Assembly (NCBI GenBank): GCA_014380545.1
Contig: JACMJP010000092.1
Span: 1 to 41,131 of the forward strand
DNA: 41,131 nucleotides
Reading direction: 5' to 3'
Origin: Chitinophagales bacterium
GTDB taxonomy: Bacteria > Bacteroidota > Bacteroidia > Chitinophagales > BACL12
Shown: one piece after another, positions 17,990 through 28,078 of the stretch
How positions within the stretch are numbered: position 1 is the stretch's first letter
How the letters are laid out: the number at the start of each line of letters is the position of its first letter
Program-made: the position numbers and the translations under genes
The notes under the pieces: model-generated
Databases searched by the model: none
Told to the model about the DNA's origin: nothing
The model's input: the letters and a program-made list of their open reading frames with translations, nothing else

Positions 17990-19816
17990 ATGAACCCCGA
18001 TCAGTTTAAAAATATTGAAATAACGCTTCCGGCAAAACCCGGTGTATATCGCTATTATGATACAGAAGGGAAAATGCTGTATGTAGGAAAAGCAAAACAT
18101 TTAAAAAAAAGGGTTGGCAGTTATTTCCAAAAACAGGATCATAGTGCAAGAATAAAATTGCTGGTAAAAAAAATTGAGAAAATAGAATTCACCATTGTTA
18201 ACTCAGAGCAGGATGCATTCTTATTGGAGAATACTCTAATAAAAAAACACCAGCCAAAATATAATGTTAATTTAAAGGATGGTAAAACATATCCTTTCAT
18301 TGTTGTGAAAAATGAACGGTTTCCACGAATGTTTTTTACAAGAAAAAGAATTGAGGATGGTTCCACTTATCTCGGGCCTTTCACCTCAAAAGGAAAAGTA
18401 AAATCCATTTTTGATTTTATTAAATCTATTTTCCCGATCCGAACATGTAATTATTTTTTATCAGAACAAAATATTAAGAATCATAAATTCAAGGTTTGTC
18501 TTGAATATCATTTGGGCAATTGCAAAGGGCCCTGCGAAGGTTTGATGAGTGAAGGGGAATACATGGAAAATGTGCAAAGTATTGTTCATATTTTAAAAGG
18601 AAATATGAGTTTAGTGAAAACCAGGTTTAAAGAAAAAATACATGAATATGTTGAGAAATTAGAATTTGAGGAAGCTGGGGAAATAAAAAAGAAACTGGAG
18701 ATAATTGAAGATTACCAGGGGAGAAGTACAGTAGTGAATATTAATATTGATAATGTGGATGTATTCGCAATTACAAATGCTGAAAACTTTGCAGTAATAG
18801 GGTACTTAAAGATTATGCAGGGCATGATAACGCAAACCAAAACTTTAGTGATCACAAAAAAATTAGATGAACCGCCTGAAGAATTATTAAGTATTGCAAT
18901 TACAGAATTAAGGTTACAATTTCAAAGCGAAAGCAATGAGATAATTGTTCCGTTTAAAACAGAATTAAGTGAGGAAACAATTATACAAACAATTCCGCTT
19001 GCAGGTGATAAAAAGAAATTATTAGATCTTGCTTTAAAGAATGCACTATATGTGAAAGAAGAAAAAAACGCAGGAAAAGAAAAACGGGAGGCAAGAAATC
19101 AAAATACCCGCATTCTTGAAACAATTAAAAATGATTTTAAATTAAAAGAACTGCCTTATCATATTGAATGTTTTGATAATTCAAATATCCAGGGTACAAA
19201 TCCGGTGGCAAGTATGGTGTGTTTTAAAAACGCTAAACCGAGTAAAAAAGATTACCGGCATTTTAATATTAAAACAGTTATAGGTCCGGACGATTTTAGC
19301 AGCATGCATGAAATTGTTTTAAGAAGATATAAAAGGTTAATAGATGAAGCACAAACTCTTCCGCAACTCATTGTTATTGATGGTGGCAAAGGCCAATTAG
19401 GTGCAGCCGTTGAAGCATTAAAAGAATTAAATATTTACGGTAGGATTGCCATTTGTTCTATAGCTAAAAGGCTGGAGGAAATATATTTTCCCGAAGATCC
19501 GCTGCCATTGTATATCAGTAAAAAAAGCGAAAGCCTCAAAGTAATTCAGCAATTAAGAGATGAAGCGCACAGGTTTGCAATTACTTTCCATCGCTTAAAA
19601 AGAAGTAAATCAGCAATTAATTCTGAATTACAAAATGTAAAGGGCATAGGTGAAGTAATACAAAAAAAGTTAATTGCAGAATTTAAATCTGTAAAAAAAA
19701 TAAAAGAAGCCCCTGTGGAAGAAATTGAAAAAATAATAGGTAAAGCAAAAGCAAAATTAATTATTGATCATTTTCAAACACATGTTAAGTCAGATTCGTC
19801 AGATGCTTCCATCTGA
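17990..19816 (+). CDS. uvrC: Excinuclease ABC subunit C
   Basis: PAKPGVYRYYDTEGKMLYVGKAKHLKKRVGSYF (GIY-YIG), ECFDNSNIQGTNPVASMVCF, LIVIDGGKGQLGAA, C-terminal HhH. Confidence 0.97.
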   Translation: MNPDQFKNIEITLPAKPGVYRYYDTEGKMLYVGKAKHLKKRVGSYFQKQDHSARIKLLVKKIEKIEFTIVNSEQDAFLLENTLIKKHQPKYNVNLKDGKTYPFIVVKNERFPRMFFTRKRIEDGSTYLGPFTSKGKVKSIFDFIKSIFPIRTCNYFLSEQNIKNHKFKVCLEYHLGNCKGPCEGLMSEGEYMENVQSIVHILKGNMSLVKTRFKEKIHEYVEKLEFEEAGEIKKKLEIIEDYQGRSTVVNINIDNVDVFAITNAENFAVIGYLKIMQGMITQTKTLVITKKLDEPPEELLSIAITELRLQFQSESNEIIVPFKTELSEETIIQTIPLAGDKKKLLDLALKNALYVKEEKNAGKEKREARNQNTRILETIKNDFKLKELPYHIECFDNSNIQGTNPVASMVCFKNAKPSKKDYRHFNIKTVIGPDDFSSMHEIVLRRYKRLIDEAQTLPQLIVIDGGKGQLGAAVEALKELNIYGRIAICSIAKRLEEIYFPEDPLPLYISKKSESLKVIQQLRDEAHRFAITFHRLKRSKSAINSELQNVKGIGEVIQKKLIAEFKSVKKIKEAPVEEIEKIIGKAKAKLIIDHFQTHVKSDSSDASI

Positions 19817-19893
19817 CTATTGAAGTATTTTAATATTGCCAGATATACGAAAACAATAAATATTATAAATATTGCCAGATGGAAGCATCTGGC
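19798..19893. repeat. Pair of inverted, covarying palindromes (REP/BIME-like) with a 13-bp direct repeat
   Basis: GTCAGATG-CTTC-CATCTGAC (19798-19817) and GCCAGATG-GAAG-CATCTGGC (19874-19893); AATATTGCCAGAT at 19832-19844 and 19868-19880. Confidence 0.75.
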
Positions 19894-19901
19894 ATAAATA
19901 C

Positions 19902-19932
19902 AAAAAAAAGCCTGTGATAAAATCACAGGCTT
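19902..19932 (-). terminator. Rho-independent terminator for the gld operon
   Basis: 11-bp stem AAGCCTGTGAT/ATCACAGGCTT with AAA loop; A8 on + strand = U-tract on - strand. Confidence 0.85.
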
Positions 19933-19971
19933 CAAATATATTTATGTCAGGTTTGTATACTGACTTAGTAT

Positions 19972-20805
19972 TTAAAATTCCCAGAGCTGATGCTCAAATT
20001 CGAATATTTCATTTTTTACACGATCACTTTCCAGTACCTGGTCAATTCCGGCAGCGTATGCATTAATAAACCTGTCATACACATTATCTTCTTTAATTAC
20101 ATAACTGCTAAAATAACGGTTCTCAAAAATATCCTCGAATGTGAAATACCTTGCACTGTTCTTTGTATTAAATACTTCAATGCGTATCATGTGTTCCCGC
20201 ATATCCGGATAATATATCCAGAACATATCTTCCTCACCAATAGGCTCACCTGTCGCCTGGTCAATTCTTTCTTTAACAGGAGCTATACCAACAATGCGCA
20301 CTTGCAGAGTTGAGGTTTCTTCATCAAATATCCAGTCTTCCTTTATTTTTAATTTCTTTACTTCCATGTAATTAAATGTAACGGGAACTGTTCTTATTTC
20401 TTCTTCATATGTTTCTTCATTAAATAAATAAACAGTATCAACCCTGTTGAATTTATTTTGAACATCTTCTACAGTAAAAGCATTTTCAGCTTTAAAATCA
20501 TCATAAAGTGGGCTATAGGCAGTGAGTTCACCTGCAATTACAAGGTTATATATTCTGTCCATAAATGGATCTTTGGGCCAGGAAAAAGGCAGGTTCATTT
20601 TCTCCCTGAAGTCAATAACTCTCCAAACTCTTTTTTCCCAAAATACATCCGCCTCTCTTATGTGATCATATGGAAGTATTTCACGGGACGTAATTAACTC
20701 CCTGTCATAAATCCCGTCTCTTTTTTCTTCCGAAGTTGCTTGCGCAAATATTGAAAATGACGAGAAAAGGAATGCTGCAAAAAAGAATTTTGATATGCTG
20801 TTCAT
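19972..20805 (-). CDS. gldN: T9SS/gliding protein GldN (PorN)
   Basis: Signal peptide; RDGIYDRELITSREILPYDHIREADVFWEKRVWRVIDFREKMNLPF; gene order. Confidence 0.94.
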   Translation of the reverse strand: MNSISKFFFAAFLFSSFSIFAQATSEEKRDGIYDRELITSREILPYDHIREADVFWEKRVWRVIDFREKMNLPFSWPKDPFMDRIYNLVIAGELTAYSPLYDDFKAENAFTVEDVQNKFNRVDTVYLFNEETYEEEIRTVPVTFNYMEVKKLKIKEDWIFDEETSTLQVRIVGIAPVKERIDQATGEPIGEEDMFWIYYPDMREHMIRIEVFNTKNSARYFTFEDIFENRYFSSYVIKEDNVYDRFINAYAAGIDQVLESDRVKNEIFEFEHQLWEF

Positions 20806-20820
20806 AGCCTTATAATTTTA

Positions 20821-22413
20821 TTATATAAGTTTAAATGTTGTACTTACTGATCTTGTTGTTCCATCAGGCATGCGCACTTTTACATCATTCAACATAATCC
20901 TGTCACCCGGTTTTGCTTTTTTCTTTATTTCCTGCATCAGTGAAGTAAATCCCGGACCCTTTGCATAATCCGAAACAAGACTACCACCGCCTGCAGGTAC
21001 ATATACTAACTCAAATCCAACAACCTGGTAAGGCACCTGGAAGACGAAGTCAACATTTTTTGCATCTACACGATCGGTAATAGTAAATTCAGACTTTTTT
21101 ATAGTTCCGCCTTTTGATGTACTTAAATATGGATATGGATCAGGAATACGACGTACTCTGAATTCATTTTTATATGATTTAACTCCCTCCGGTGTATTAA
21201 CGGTTACATTAATATTATCAACCCCCGGGCTACTTGGGTTTGCTGTATATTCTTCCCCTTTAATTTTTTTAATGTTACAGCCTGAAGCAGAAACTTTATC
21301 AGAAACATACCCCGGTACTGAAATTTTAATCGGGTTTTCAATTCCAACATAAAGTACATTCATTGAAGTTGGAGAAACAACAGCTCCACCCACTTCAAAT
21401 GTTTCATAGCCAAAATCGAAAGGGTAATACTTAAATTTATCTGAATTTGGTACGGCCATTTTAACAACACCCTGATAAGTAGGTGCACCGGAAGCCGCTT
21501 CCTTAATTTTACCCATACCATTAACAACGTCAACCTTTCTTGCGCCGCTCAATGGAATTTCAGCTTCAGTTCCTTCAATCACATTATAATCGCCATTGGC
21601 ATCTTTAATTACTTTTCCATTAAAGCTACCGAGGTACACTTCAGGATTAGCCTGCTTGGATGTTGCTGCAACAAAGATGTCAGCCGTATATTCATTGCCC
21701 CGCTTTACATAAGCTGTAGGCGCTACAACACGGGCCACCATCTGGTCTATCTTGTAGTCGAACTTATCTATATTGGCTCCGAGAACATCCAGTATGGAAT
21801 TTTCAGCACTTCTCGCATCCTGCTGAAGCTTGGTGAGAATGGTTGTAACGGCGATTGCCGGTACCCTGTCAAAGTTATATTCAGCCCAGTCTTTTTTAGA
21901 ATCAGCAGGTACATCGGTAACTTTTAAAGGAATATCTATACTCGCATCATTTCCTACAAGGGCAAGAAATTTACCCCTCGCTTCCTCTATCTTTTGTTTG
22001 AGTTCTTCAGCCTTTCCTTCCTTTAATAAAAGGTGGCTGGTTTTTTCAGTTTCCCCTTCTGTTTTAAGGAATTTATTTGGGTCTTCTGTATTTTCCCCGC
22101 CGGCAGCGACTTTTATCTCCTCTTTCAGCGTTTCTACCCATGCTACAAAATCATTACTGATAGTTTGAGCCTGCTGGGCATTTGCCAGCATTTGCTGGGT
22201 ATTTGGCCTGTTATCTTTTGCAGCTGCAGAATTAATAGCAGCCATCATAGAAGTGCTCTTCTGCGTTAATATGTCGTTACTGTCGGATATGCCTCTGTTA
22301 ACAAGATTAAAGGCATTCAGTATCTCAGCAGAAACATTCAGTGCAAGCATGGCGGTTAATACCAGGTACATGAGGTTAATCATGAGCTGGCGGGGTTCCT
22401 TAGGTATTGACAT
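20821..22413 (-). CDS. gldM: T9SS/gliding protein GldM (PorM)
   Basis: PKEPRQLMINLMYLVLTAMLALNVSAEILNAFNLVNRGI; gene order. Confidence 0.96.
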   Translation of the reverse strand: MSIPKEPRQLMINLMYLVLTAMLALNVSAEILNAFNLVNRGISDSNDILTQKSTSMMAAINSAAAKDNRPNTQQMLANAQQAQTISNDFVAWVETLKEEIKVAAGGENTEDPNKFLKTEGETEKTSHLLLKEGKAEELKQKIEEARGKFLALVGNDASIDIPLKVTDVPADSKKDWAEYNFDRVPAIAVTTILTKLQQDARSAENSILDVLGANIDKFDYKIDQMVARVVAPTAYVKRGNEYTADIFVAATSKQANPEVYLGSFNGKVIKDANGDYNVIEGTEAEIPLSGARKVDVVNGMGKIKEAASGAPTYQGVVKMAVPNSDKFKYYPFDFGYETFEVGGAVVSPTSMNVLYVGIENPIKISVPGYVSDKVSASGCNIKKIKGEEYTANPSSPGVDNINVTVNTPEGVKSYKNEFRVRRIPDPYPYLSTSKGGTIKKSEFTITDRVDAKNVDFVFQVPYQVVGFELVYVPAGGGSLVSDYAKGPGFTSLMQEIKKKAKPGDRIMLNDVKVRMPDGTTRSVSTTFKLI

Positions 22414-22458
22414 ATATTATTTCCTTTTAAATTTTAATAAATTATTTTACCTAAAAAA

Positions 22459-23274
22459 TTATTTAGCTCCCATACTCATTGCAGAAAGCATATTGCCATA
22501 TACACGGTTCAACGCAGATAAGTTGCTTGATAATTGCCCGATCTCTTCACGATATTTTTGAGTATCAGTCAATGATTCATTCAGATTATCCATAGCTGAA
22601 TTTAAGCTACCATAGAAACGGTTCATTGCCTTTAGGTGATTATTGGTATCCTGTAATTCAAGTTCGTAAATTGCATTTAACTGGCTTAAATTTTTAGTTA
22701 CCATTTGCACCTGCTCATGATACTTTGTTGTATCTACTGATGAGGCTGTAATTTGCGCCATTGCATTTGCAGCATTATGATAAGCTTCCCGCATTTCAGT
22801 AACAGCAACAGTTGCTGACTTAATATTTGTAGCATATTCATTTGTATTCAAGGCAGCGTCATGCACATCAGAAAGTTTTTCTATGTTCTCTCCCAAACGT
22901 TTCAGGTTATCGCCAAGCCGCTCAATCATCACTGGTTCAACTTTGCTTTCCTCCAGCATTTTATCAAGCTGGCGGGTAACACTTTCTTTTGGTTCTAATT
23001 TGTGTATTTTTTTCCCGGACCTTGCTTCTTCCACTTCAGGTGAAACATGTAAATCCGGATATATCTTCTCCCAATAATAGTCTCTGTGAGGTGGAATAAT
23101 TCCAAGCATTAAGAATAAAAATGCTTCTGTGAGCATACCTACCATGAGCATTAAGTCTGCAAAAGGTAAGTGAAGGATTTTAAATAATGCACCTACAAGT
23201 ACTATAGAAGCACCTGCACCGATTACAAAGTTTTTGATACGTTTAAAACGTTCGGTCTCGAAAAATGCTGACAT
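22459..23274 (-). CDS. gldL: T9SS/gliding protein GldL (PorL)
   Basis: Two N-terminal TM helices, VGALFKILHLPFADLMLMVGMLTEAFLFLMLGI; gene order. Confidence 0.95.
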   Translation of the reverse strand: MSAFFETERFKRIKNFVIGAGASIVLVGALFKILHLPFADLMLMVGMLTEAFLFLMLGIIPPHRDYYWEKIYPDLHVSPEVEEARSGKKIHKLEPKESVTRQLDKMLEESKVEPVMIERLGDNLKRLGENIEKLSDVHDAALNTNEYATNIKSATVAVTEMREAYHNAANAMAQITASSVDTTKYHEQVQMVTKNLSQLNAIYELELQDTNNHLKAMNRFYGSLNSAMDNLNESLTDTQKYREEIGQLSSNLSALNRVYGNMLSAMSMGAK

Positions 23275-23395
23275 GTTTTAACTGTTTTTTGGTTTTAAAA
23301 TGATTATTACTTTTGAATTTAACTCTATATCGCTGATATAAAATGTGCCTATCAACGAATTACTTTACCATATTATTATAAGATGTGAAAAAAAA

Positions 23396-24694
23396 TTAGA
23401 AATCACTCATTGATCTTCCGAGGAATGGCATTACGCATCTGAACCCAACATAACATTTTGCTGTATCCTGAAATTCCCAATGGCGGCTACCTGTCTGAAT
23501 ATAATAACTGATATCCTTCCATGAACCACCTCTTATCACTTTTCTTTTCAATGCCGGCGGATCGCTGTCTTCCGCATCATATCTTATATCAGGGTTTTCA
23601 TCGTGAATGAACATATGAGCATTTTCATAAAATGCTGTTGAAGACCATTCACTAACATTACCTGCCATATTATATAAACCGAAATCATTAGGAGCATAAG
23701 AATATACATTCACAGTATAGTAGCCTCCATCTTCAGGATAATTTCCACGACCCGGTTTGAAGTTAGCAAGGAAACAACCTTTTGTATTTCTTACATAAGG
23801 TCCTCCCCATGGGTATGGCACCTGATCTCTGCCACCTCTTGCTGCATATTCCCATTCACTTTCAGTTGGTAAACGGAAATCATCAACAATTACTTCTTCA
23901 TGCAGAATTCTCCACCAGTTCCAAAATCTTGTCCTCCAATGATTGAATGCTGTTGCCTGATGCCAGTCAACACCTACTACCGGATATTCATCAAAAGCAG
24001 GGTGCGAAAAATATTGACGGGTCATTGGTTCATTGTAAGAATATGAATAATCATGAACCCAGCAAAGTGTATCCGGATAAACCCGAACAGTTTTTTCATC
24101 CTTAAATTCGCTGAGATATTTATCACGGTCTTTATTTAATGTTTTACTTGCCGCATCTTTCCAGTGGATCCAGTCATAAGTATATTGCAAACGATTTGCA
24201 TCCACGGTTCTATACCAGATGCTTTCACCGGGAGGCATTAATAATTCTTCAAGTTTAGCTTTATTGCCCTCATCTTCATCACCCGCCCAGTCAATCTCTG
24301 TTGACCAGTCTATAATTGGCGTTTCTGTTTTTTCCCCATCTTCATTTTCCTGATATTGTGCCAATAGCACATGGGCAATGGAATCTCTCACCCAGAATAC
24401 AAACTGGCGATACTCATTGTTTGTAATTTCAGCATCATCCATATAAAATCCCTGAATGGAGATGGATTTTTCCCTTTGCCATAGTGAATTGTTTACATCC
24501 TGATCGCTTTGGCCAATGTGTAATGTACCGGAAGGGATGTATACCATACCATAAGGATTAATAGGTTCCCACACAGGGCGATCCTGCATTCCGAGTAACT
24601 GACCTCTGTAAGTATCCCATGTTGAATTGCTACATCCTGAAATGACAAATGCCGAAATAATTACAGCCGTGACTAATGGTAGTTTTCTGTTCAT
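23396..24694 (-). CDS. gldK: T9SS/gliding lipoprotein GldK (PorK), FGE/SUMF1-like fold
   Basis: Lipoprotein signal VISGCSNS; GFYMDDAEITNNEYRQFV, RLPTESEWEYAARGG, GLYNMAGNVSEW, VIRGGSW, VGFRCV. Confidence 0.95.
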   Translation of the reverse strand: MNRKLPLVTAVIISAFVISGCSNSTWDTYRGQLLGMQDRPVWEPINPYGMVYIPSGTLHIGQSDQDVNNSLWQREKSISIQGFYMDDAEITNNEYRQFVFWVRDSIAHVLLAQYQENEDGEKTETPIIDWSTEIDWAGDEDEGNKAKLEELLMPPGESIWYRTVDANRLQYTYDWIHWKDAASKTLNKDRDKYLSEFKDEKTVRVYPDTLCWVHDYSYSYNEPMTRQYFSHPAFDEYPVVGVDWHQATAFNHWRTRFWNWWRILHEEVIVDDFRLPTESEWEYAARGGRDQVPYPWGGPYVRNTKGCFLANFKPGRGNYPEDGGYYTVNVYSYAPNDFGLYNMAGNVSEWSSTAFYENAHMFIHDENPDIRYDAEDSDPPALKRKVIRGGSWKDISYYIQTGSRHWEFQDTAKCYVGFRCVMPFLGRSMSDF

Positions 24695-24837
24695 ACTTGT
24701 TATGCGTTGTTCAAAAACAAACTGCGTAAAATTAATTTTTTAGTGTATAAATTTTCGGATGGTTTGAATAGTATTATCCACACCACCTTTATTAAAAGGC
24801 AAAAATTAATAACTTTCCTGACAATCTCAAATTTCAC

Positions 24838-25824
24838 TTAGTAATATAAGTACCTCAAATTATTAATCTCTTTGCCCGCTCTTGGCTTTTCTACAAAGAT
24901 GCGATAGCGTAAAATTATTTCATGAGAACCATCACTTACTGTATTAATTTCAGAAAGCGTAACATCATAACTATAACTGATTCCCAACTTCTCTGAAATA
25001 TTCCATCCTCCAATAAGAACTACTGCGTCGGTTTGTTGTTTTAGGTTGCCTCTAAACGATGCGCCCACAAATATATTGTCTTTATAATCAAATATGGCGT
25101 TAAAGTCCACCATATTTTCCGCAAGATCCATTTTATAAAGAACATTTGGTGTCACACCAAATTTATCTGCTATTAAAATTTTATATCCCGCAGTAACGTA
25201 TCCTGCCGGATTATATTGTATGGATGCGGGTCCATTTTCTGTATTAAAAGAAAAATAATTATTTAATAAGTGATTAGCTGATACGCCAGCATAGAATTTA
25301 TTGCTCTGAAAATAAATTCCCCCACCCGCATCAGGAATAACCGAAGATTCAAGGGATATGGGAATGTTATCGTCATTATGGTCAATTGTGCCGTCGTTAT
25401 AGCTTCCTGTTGGTGAAATCAATTTACTGCCATCAAGTGTTCTTTGCACAACACCTCCATATAGCCCAAAACTTAATGTTGAATTTTTAAAATTCTTTTT
25501 ATAAGCATAATTAAGAGTTATCCCTGTTGTTTTTTGCTGCCCGGCATTATCATTAATAATATGAATGCCAGCCCCGCTTGAAATTTTATATAAGGGCATA
25601 TGAAAAGTAAGGGATTGCGTTTGTGGTGCTTCAGGAATACCCACCCATTGGTTCCTCGCATCAATCGTAGTCACAATAGCTTGCTGATTGCCGGCTACAG
25701 CAGGATTAAATTGTAAGGGGTTGAACATATACTGACTAAACTGCGGAGCATCCTGTGCACAAACATACATGCAAATGAAAAGAGAAAAAGAAAATGTGAT
25801 GCTGCGTAAAAAAATTTTCATCAA
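24838..25824 (-). CDS. T9SS membrane protein of the PorP/SprF family
   Basis: QDAPQFSQYMFNPLQFNPAVAGNQQAIVTTIDARNQWVGIPEAPQTQSLTFHMPL; beta-barrel C-terminus. Confidence 0.93.
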   Translation of the reverse strand: MMKIFLRSITFSFSLFICMYVCAQDAPQFSQYMFNPLQFNPAVAGNQQAIVTTIDARNQWVGIPEAPQTQSLTFHMPLYKISSGAGIHIINDNAGQQKTTGITLNYAYKKNFKNSTLSFGLYGGVVQRTLDGSKLISPTGSYNDGTIDHNDDNIPISLESSVIPDAGGGIYFQSNKFYAGVSANHLLNNYFSFNTENGPASIQYNPAGYVTAGYKILIADKFGVTPNVLYKMDLAENMVDFNAIFDYKDNIFVGASFRGNLKQQTDAVVLIGGWNISEKLGISYSYDVTLSEINTVSDGSHEIILRYRIFVEKPRAGKEINNLRYLYY

Positions 25825-25911
25825 TATATTTATTAACCGGCAACTGATAAACGACTTCTAAAGAGTAAAATTATAATAAACAGGTGAAAATTAACTCAAT
25901 CATGTAAAAAA

Positions 25912-27999
25912 TTAAAAAGATTTTAACTGTTGAATATATTCTTTGATGCTTATGACAGGAATCTGACAATTGTAGTTGCGACAATTAAAAATCCGGGATG
26001 TATCGTCTATAAATTTATTATTAAGTAAGGGGTAATTTATTTTACTACCATCTGTATCAATCATTATAATTCGATTTGGGTAGTATATCCTGTTAACTTC
26101 TTCCAGTAAGTCGAGTGCATCCACCCCGCAAATAGCAGTTTCTAGTATTGGATATGTGTATTGCAGAGCACCGATAAGCCACATACCAAATGAGGAAGGA
26201 TATTTAATAATATCCTCTTTTACTGATAAAAACATTTTATCAGCTCTCTCCTGTAAAGCCTTATCTCCGGTAATAATTGATATCTTAATTAAATTCGACA
26301 ACATCAATGCATTTCCTGATGGTGTCGCATGATCATACAATTCTTTATTGCGTAAAGGAATATCAGTCTGGTTTTTTTGCGTAAAATAAAATTGAATATC
26401 GTTTTCGTCTGAAAAATTATCAATTACGAAGTGATTTAAACTGATGGCTTCTTCAATGTAAAAAATATCGCCTGAAATTTCATAAAGGTCAATTAACGCA
26501 GTAATGAGTGATGCATAATCTTCAAGCATAGCCGGATATTTTGTAATATCATTTTTATAAGTATGGAATAATGCTGCGTCTGCTGATTGGTTCCTGAATA
26601 CTTTTAATACGAATTGTATATTCCTTTCCGCAGTTTCCTTATATTTAATATTATTTGTTGCTTTATATCCTGCAATGAAACCACTGCACATAAGAGCATT
26701 CCAGCTAAGAATTATTTTATCATCAAGTCCGGGTTTTATGCGCTTATCTCTTTCTGCAAGTAATTTTTGATTACATATTCGAAGTAACTTTTTTTCTTGC
26801 CCGTTAAGTTGTTTGAATTTTCCCTGCCCGTTCGGCAGGCGGTCGTTTTAATTCCTTTCTACATTCCGGTATAAAATATTTGTATGTTCCCAATTCCCGC
26901 TTTCAACAACATTAAATACTTTACAAAACCATGCAGCATCATCAATTAATATTTTTTCAATTTCTTCTTTACTCCATGTGTAAAATTTCCCTTCCACACC
27001 TTCTGAATCAGCATCATATGAGCTATAAAAACCGCCATCATTTGTCATCATTTCCTTCATGACAAATTGTAATGTTTCATCAACAATTCTTTTATATTCT
27101 TCATCGCCGGAAACCATGTATGCTTCTCCATATATCTGCACAAGCAATGCATTGTCGTACAACATTTTTTCAAAATGCGGAACAATCCATTTTCTATCAA
27201 CACTATATCTTGCAAAACCTCCTTCCAACTGATCATATATTCCGCCATATATCATTTTATAAAGAGATAAATGAATATGATCTGTTTCTTCTTTGTCGGT
27301 AGAATAAAAATTTTTACGCAATAAATATTTAAGTGTCATTGCTGATGGAAATTTTGGAGCGTTTCCAAACCCTCCTTCATCTGTATCAAAAAAACTTTTT
27401 AATGCTTTATGAATATCTGCTATTTCATTTTCTGATACAATTTTATTACCTGTATGCTGTATGTTTTCAATTTTAATCAAAGCATTATCCATTCTTCCCA
27501 GATACTCAAGCATTTTTTCTGCCTGCTGCTCAACAGTGTCTCTTTGTTTCTCAAAAGTTTCGTACACATAAATTAATACATCCATCCAGCTTGGCTTTCC
27601 ATAAGAGGGTTTTGGAGGAAAATAAGTGCCTCCGGTAAATGGTTTCAGCTCTTGTGTAAGAAACATATTTAATGGCCACCCTCCGCCGCCTGTTAAAACC
27701 TGACAAGCCTGCATATAAATATGATCAACATCCGGCCTTTCTTCACGGTCAATTTTTATATTCACAAAGAATTTATTCATGAAGGCTGCAGTTTTTTCGT
27801 CTTCAAAACTTTCCCGCTCCATAACATGGCACCAATGACATGCTGCATAACCTATGCTTACTAAGATAGGCTTATCTTCTTTTTTTGCTTTCTCAAAAGC
27901 CTCTGTTCCCCATGCAAACCATTCAACAGGATTGTGCGCATGCTGCAAAAGGTAAGGGCTTGTTTCATCAATTAACTTATTTGTGAATTTATGTATCAT
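25912..27999 (-). pseudogene. YyaL-like thioredoxin-domain protein (DUF255/SSP411 family) interrupted by one in-frame TAA at 26848-26850
   Basis: N-terminal ORF 26848-27999 ([31 protein letters not shown]) and C-terminal ORF 25912-26691 are in the same frame; intervening codons read KLLRICNQKLLAERDKRIKPGLDDKIILSWNALM. Confidence 0.85.
26823..26839. repeat. GC-rich palindrome next to the yyaL stop
   Basis: CCTGCC-CGTTC-GGCAGG. Confidence 0.6.
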
Positions 28000-28004
28000 A
28001 ATTA

Positions 28005-28060
28005 TTTAAAATAAAATTGCATCAACACTCAATATTTTTACAGAGATAGTTGATGCAATT
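28005..28060 (-). terminator. Hairpin terminator 3' of hemD
   Basis: 12-bp stem AATTGCATCAAC(28015-28026)/GTTGATGCAATT(28049-28060), U-rich tail on - strand. Confidence 0.65.
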
Positions 28061-28078
28061 AAAAATATTATCTGTACT

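Noticed and set aside
23396-24694. GldK as a functional formylglycine-generating enzyme for the sulfatase
   Set aside because: Catalytic Cys positions of FGE appear absent, and the lipoprotein signal and gldKLMN context point to the T9SS component.
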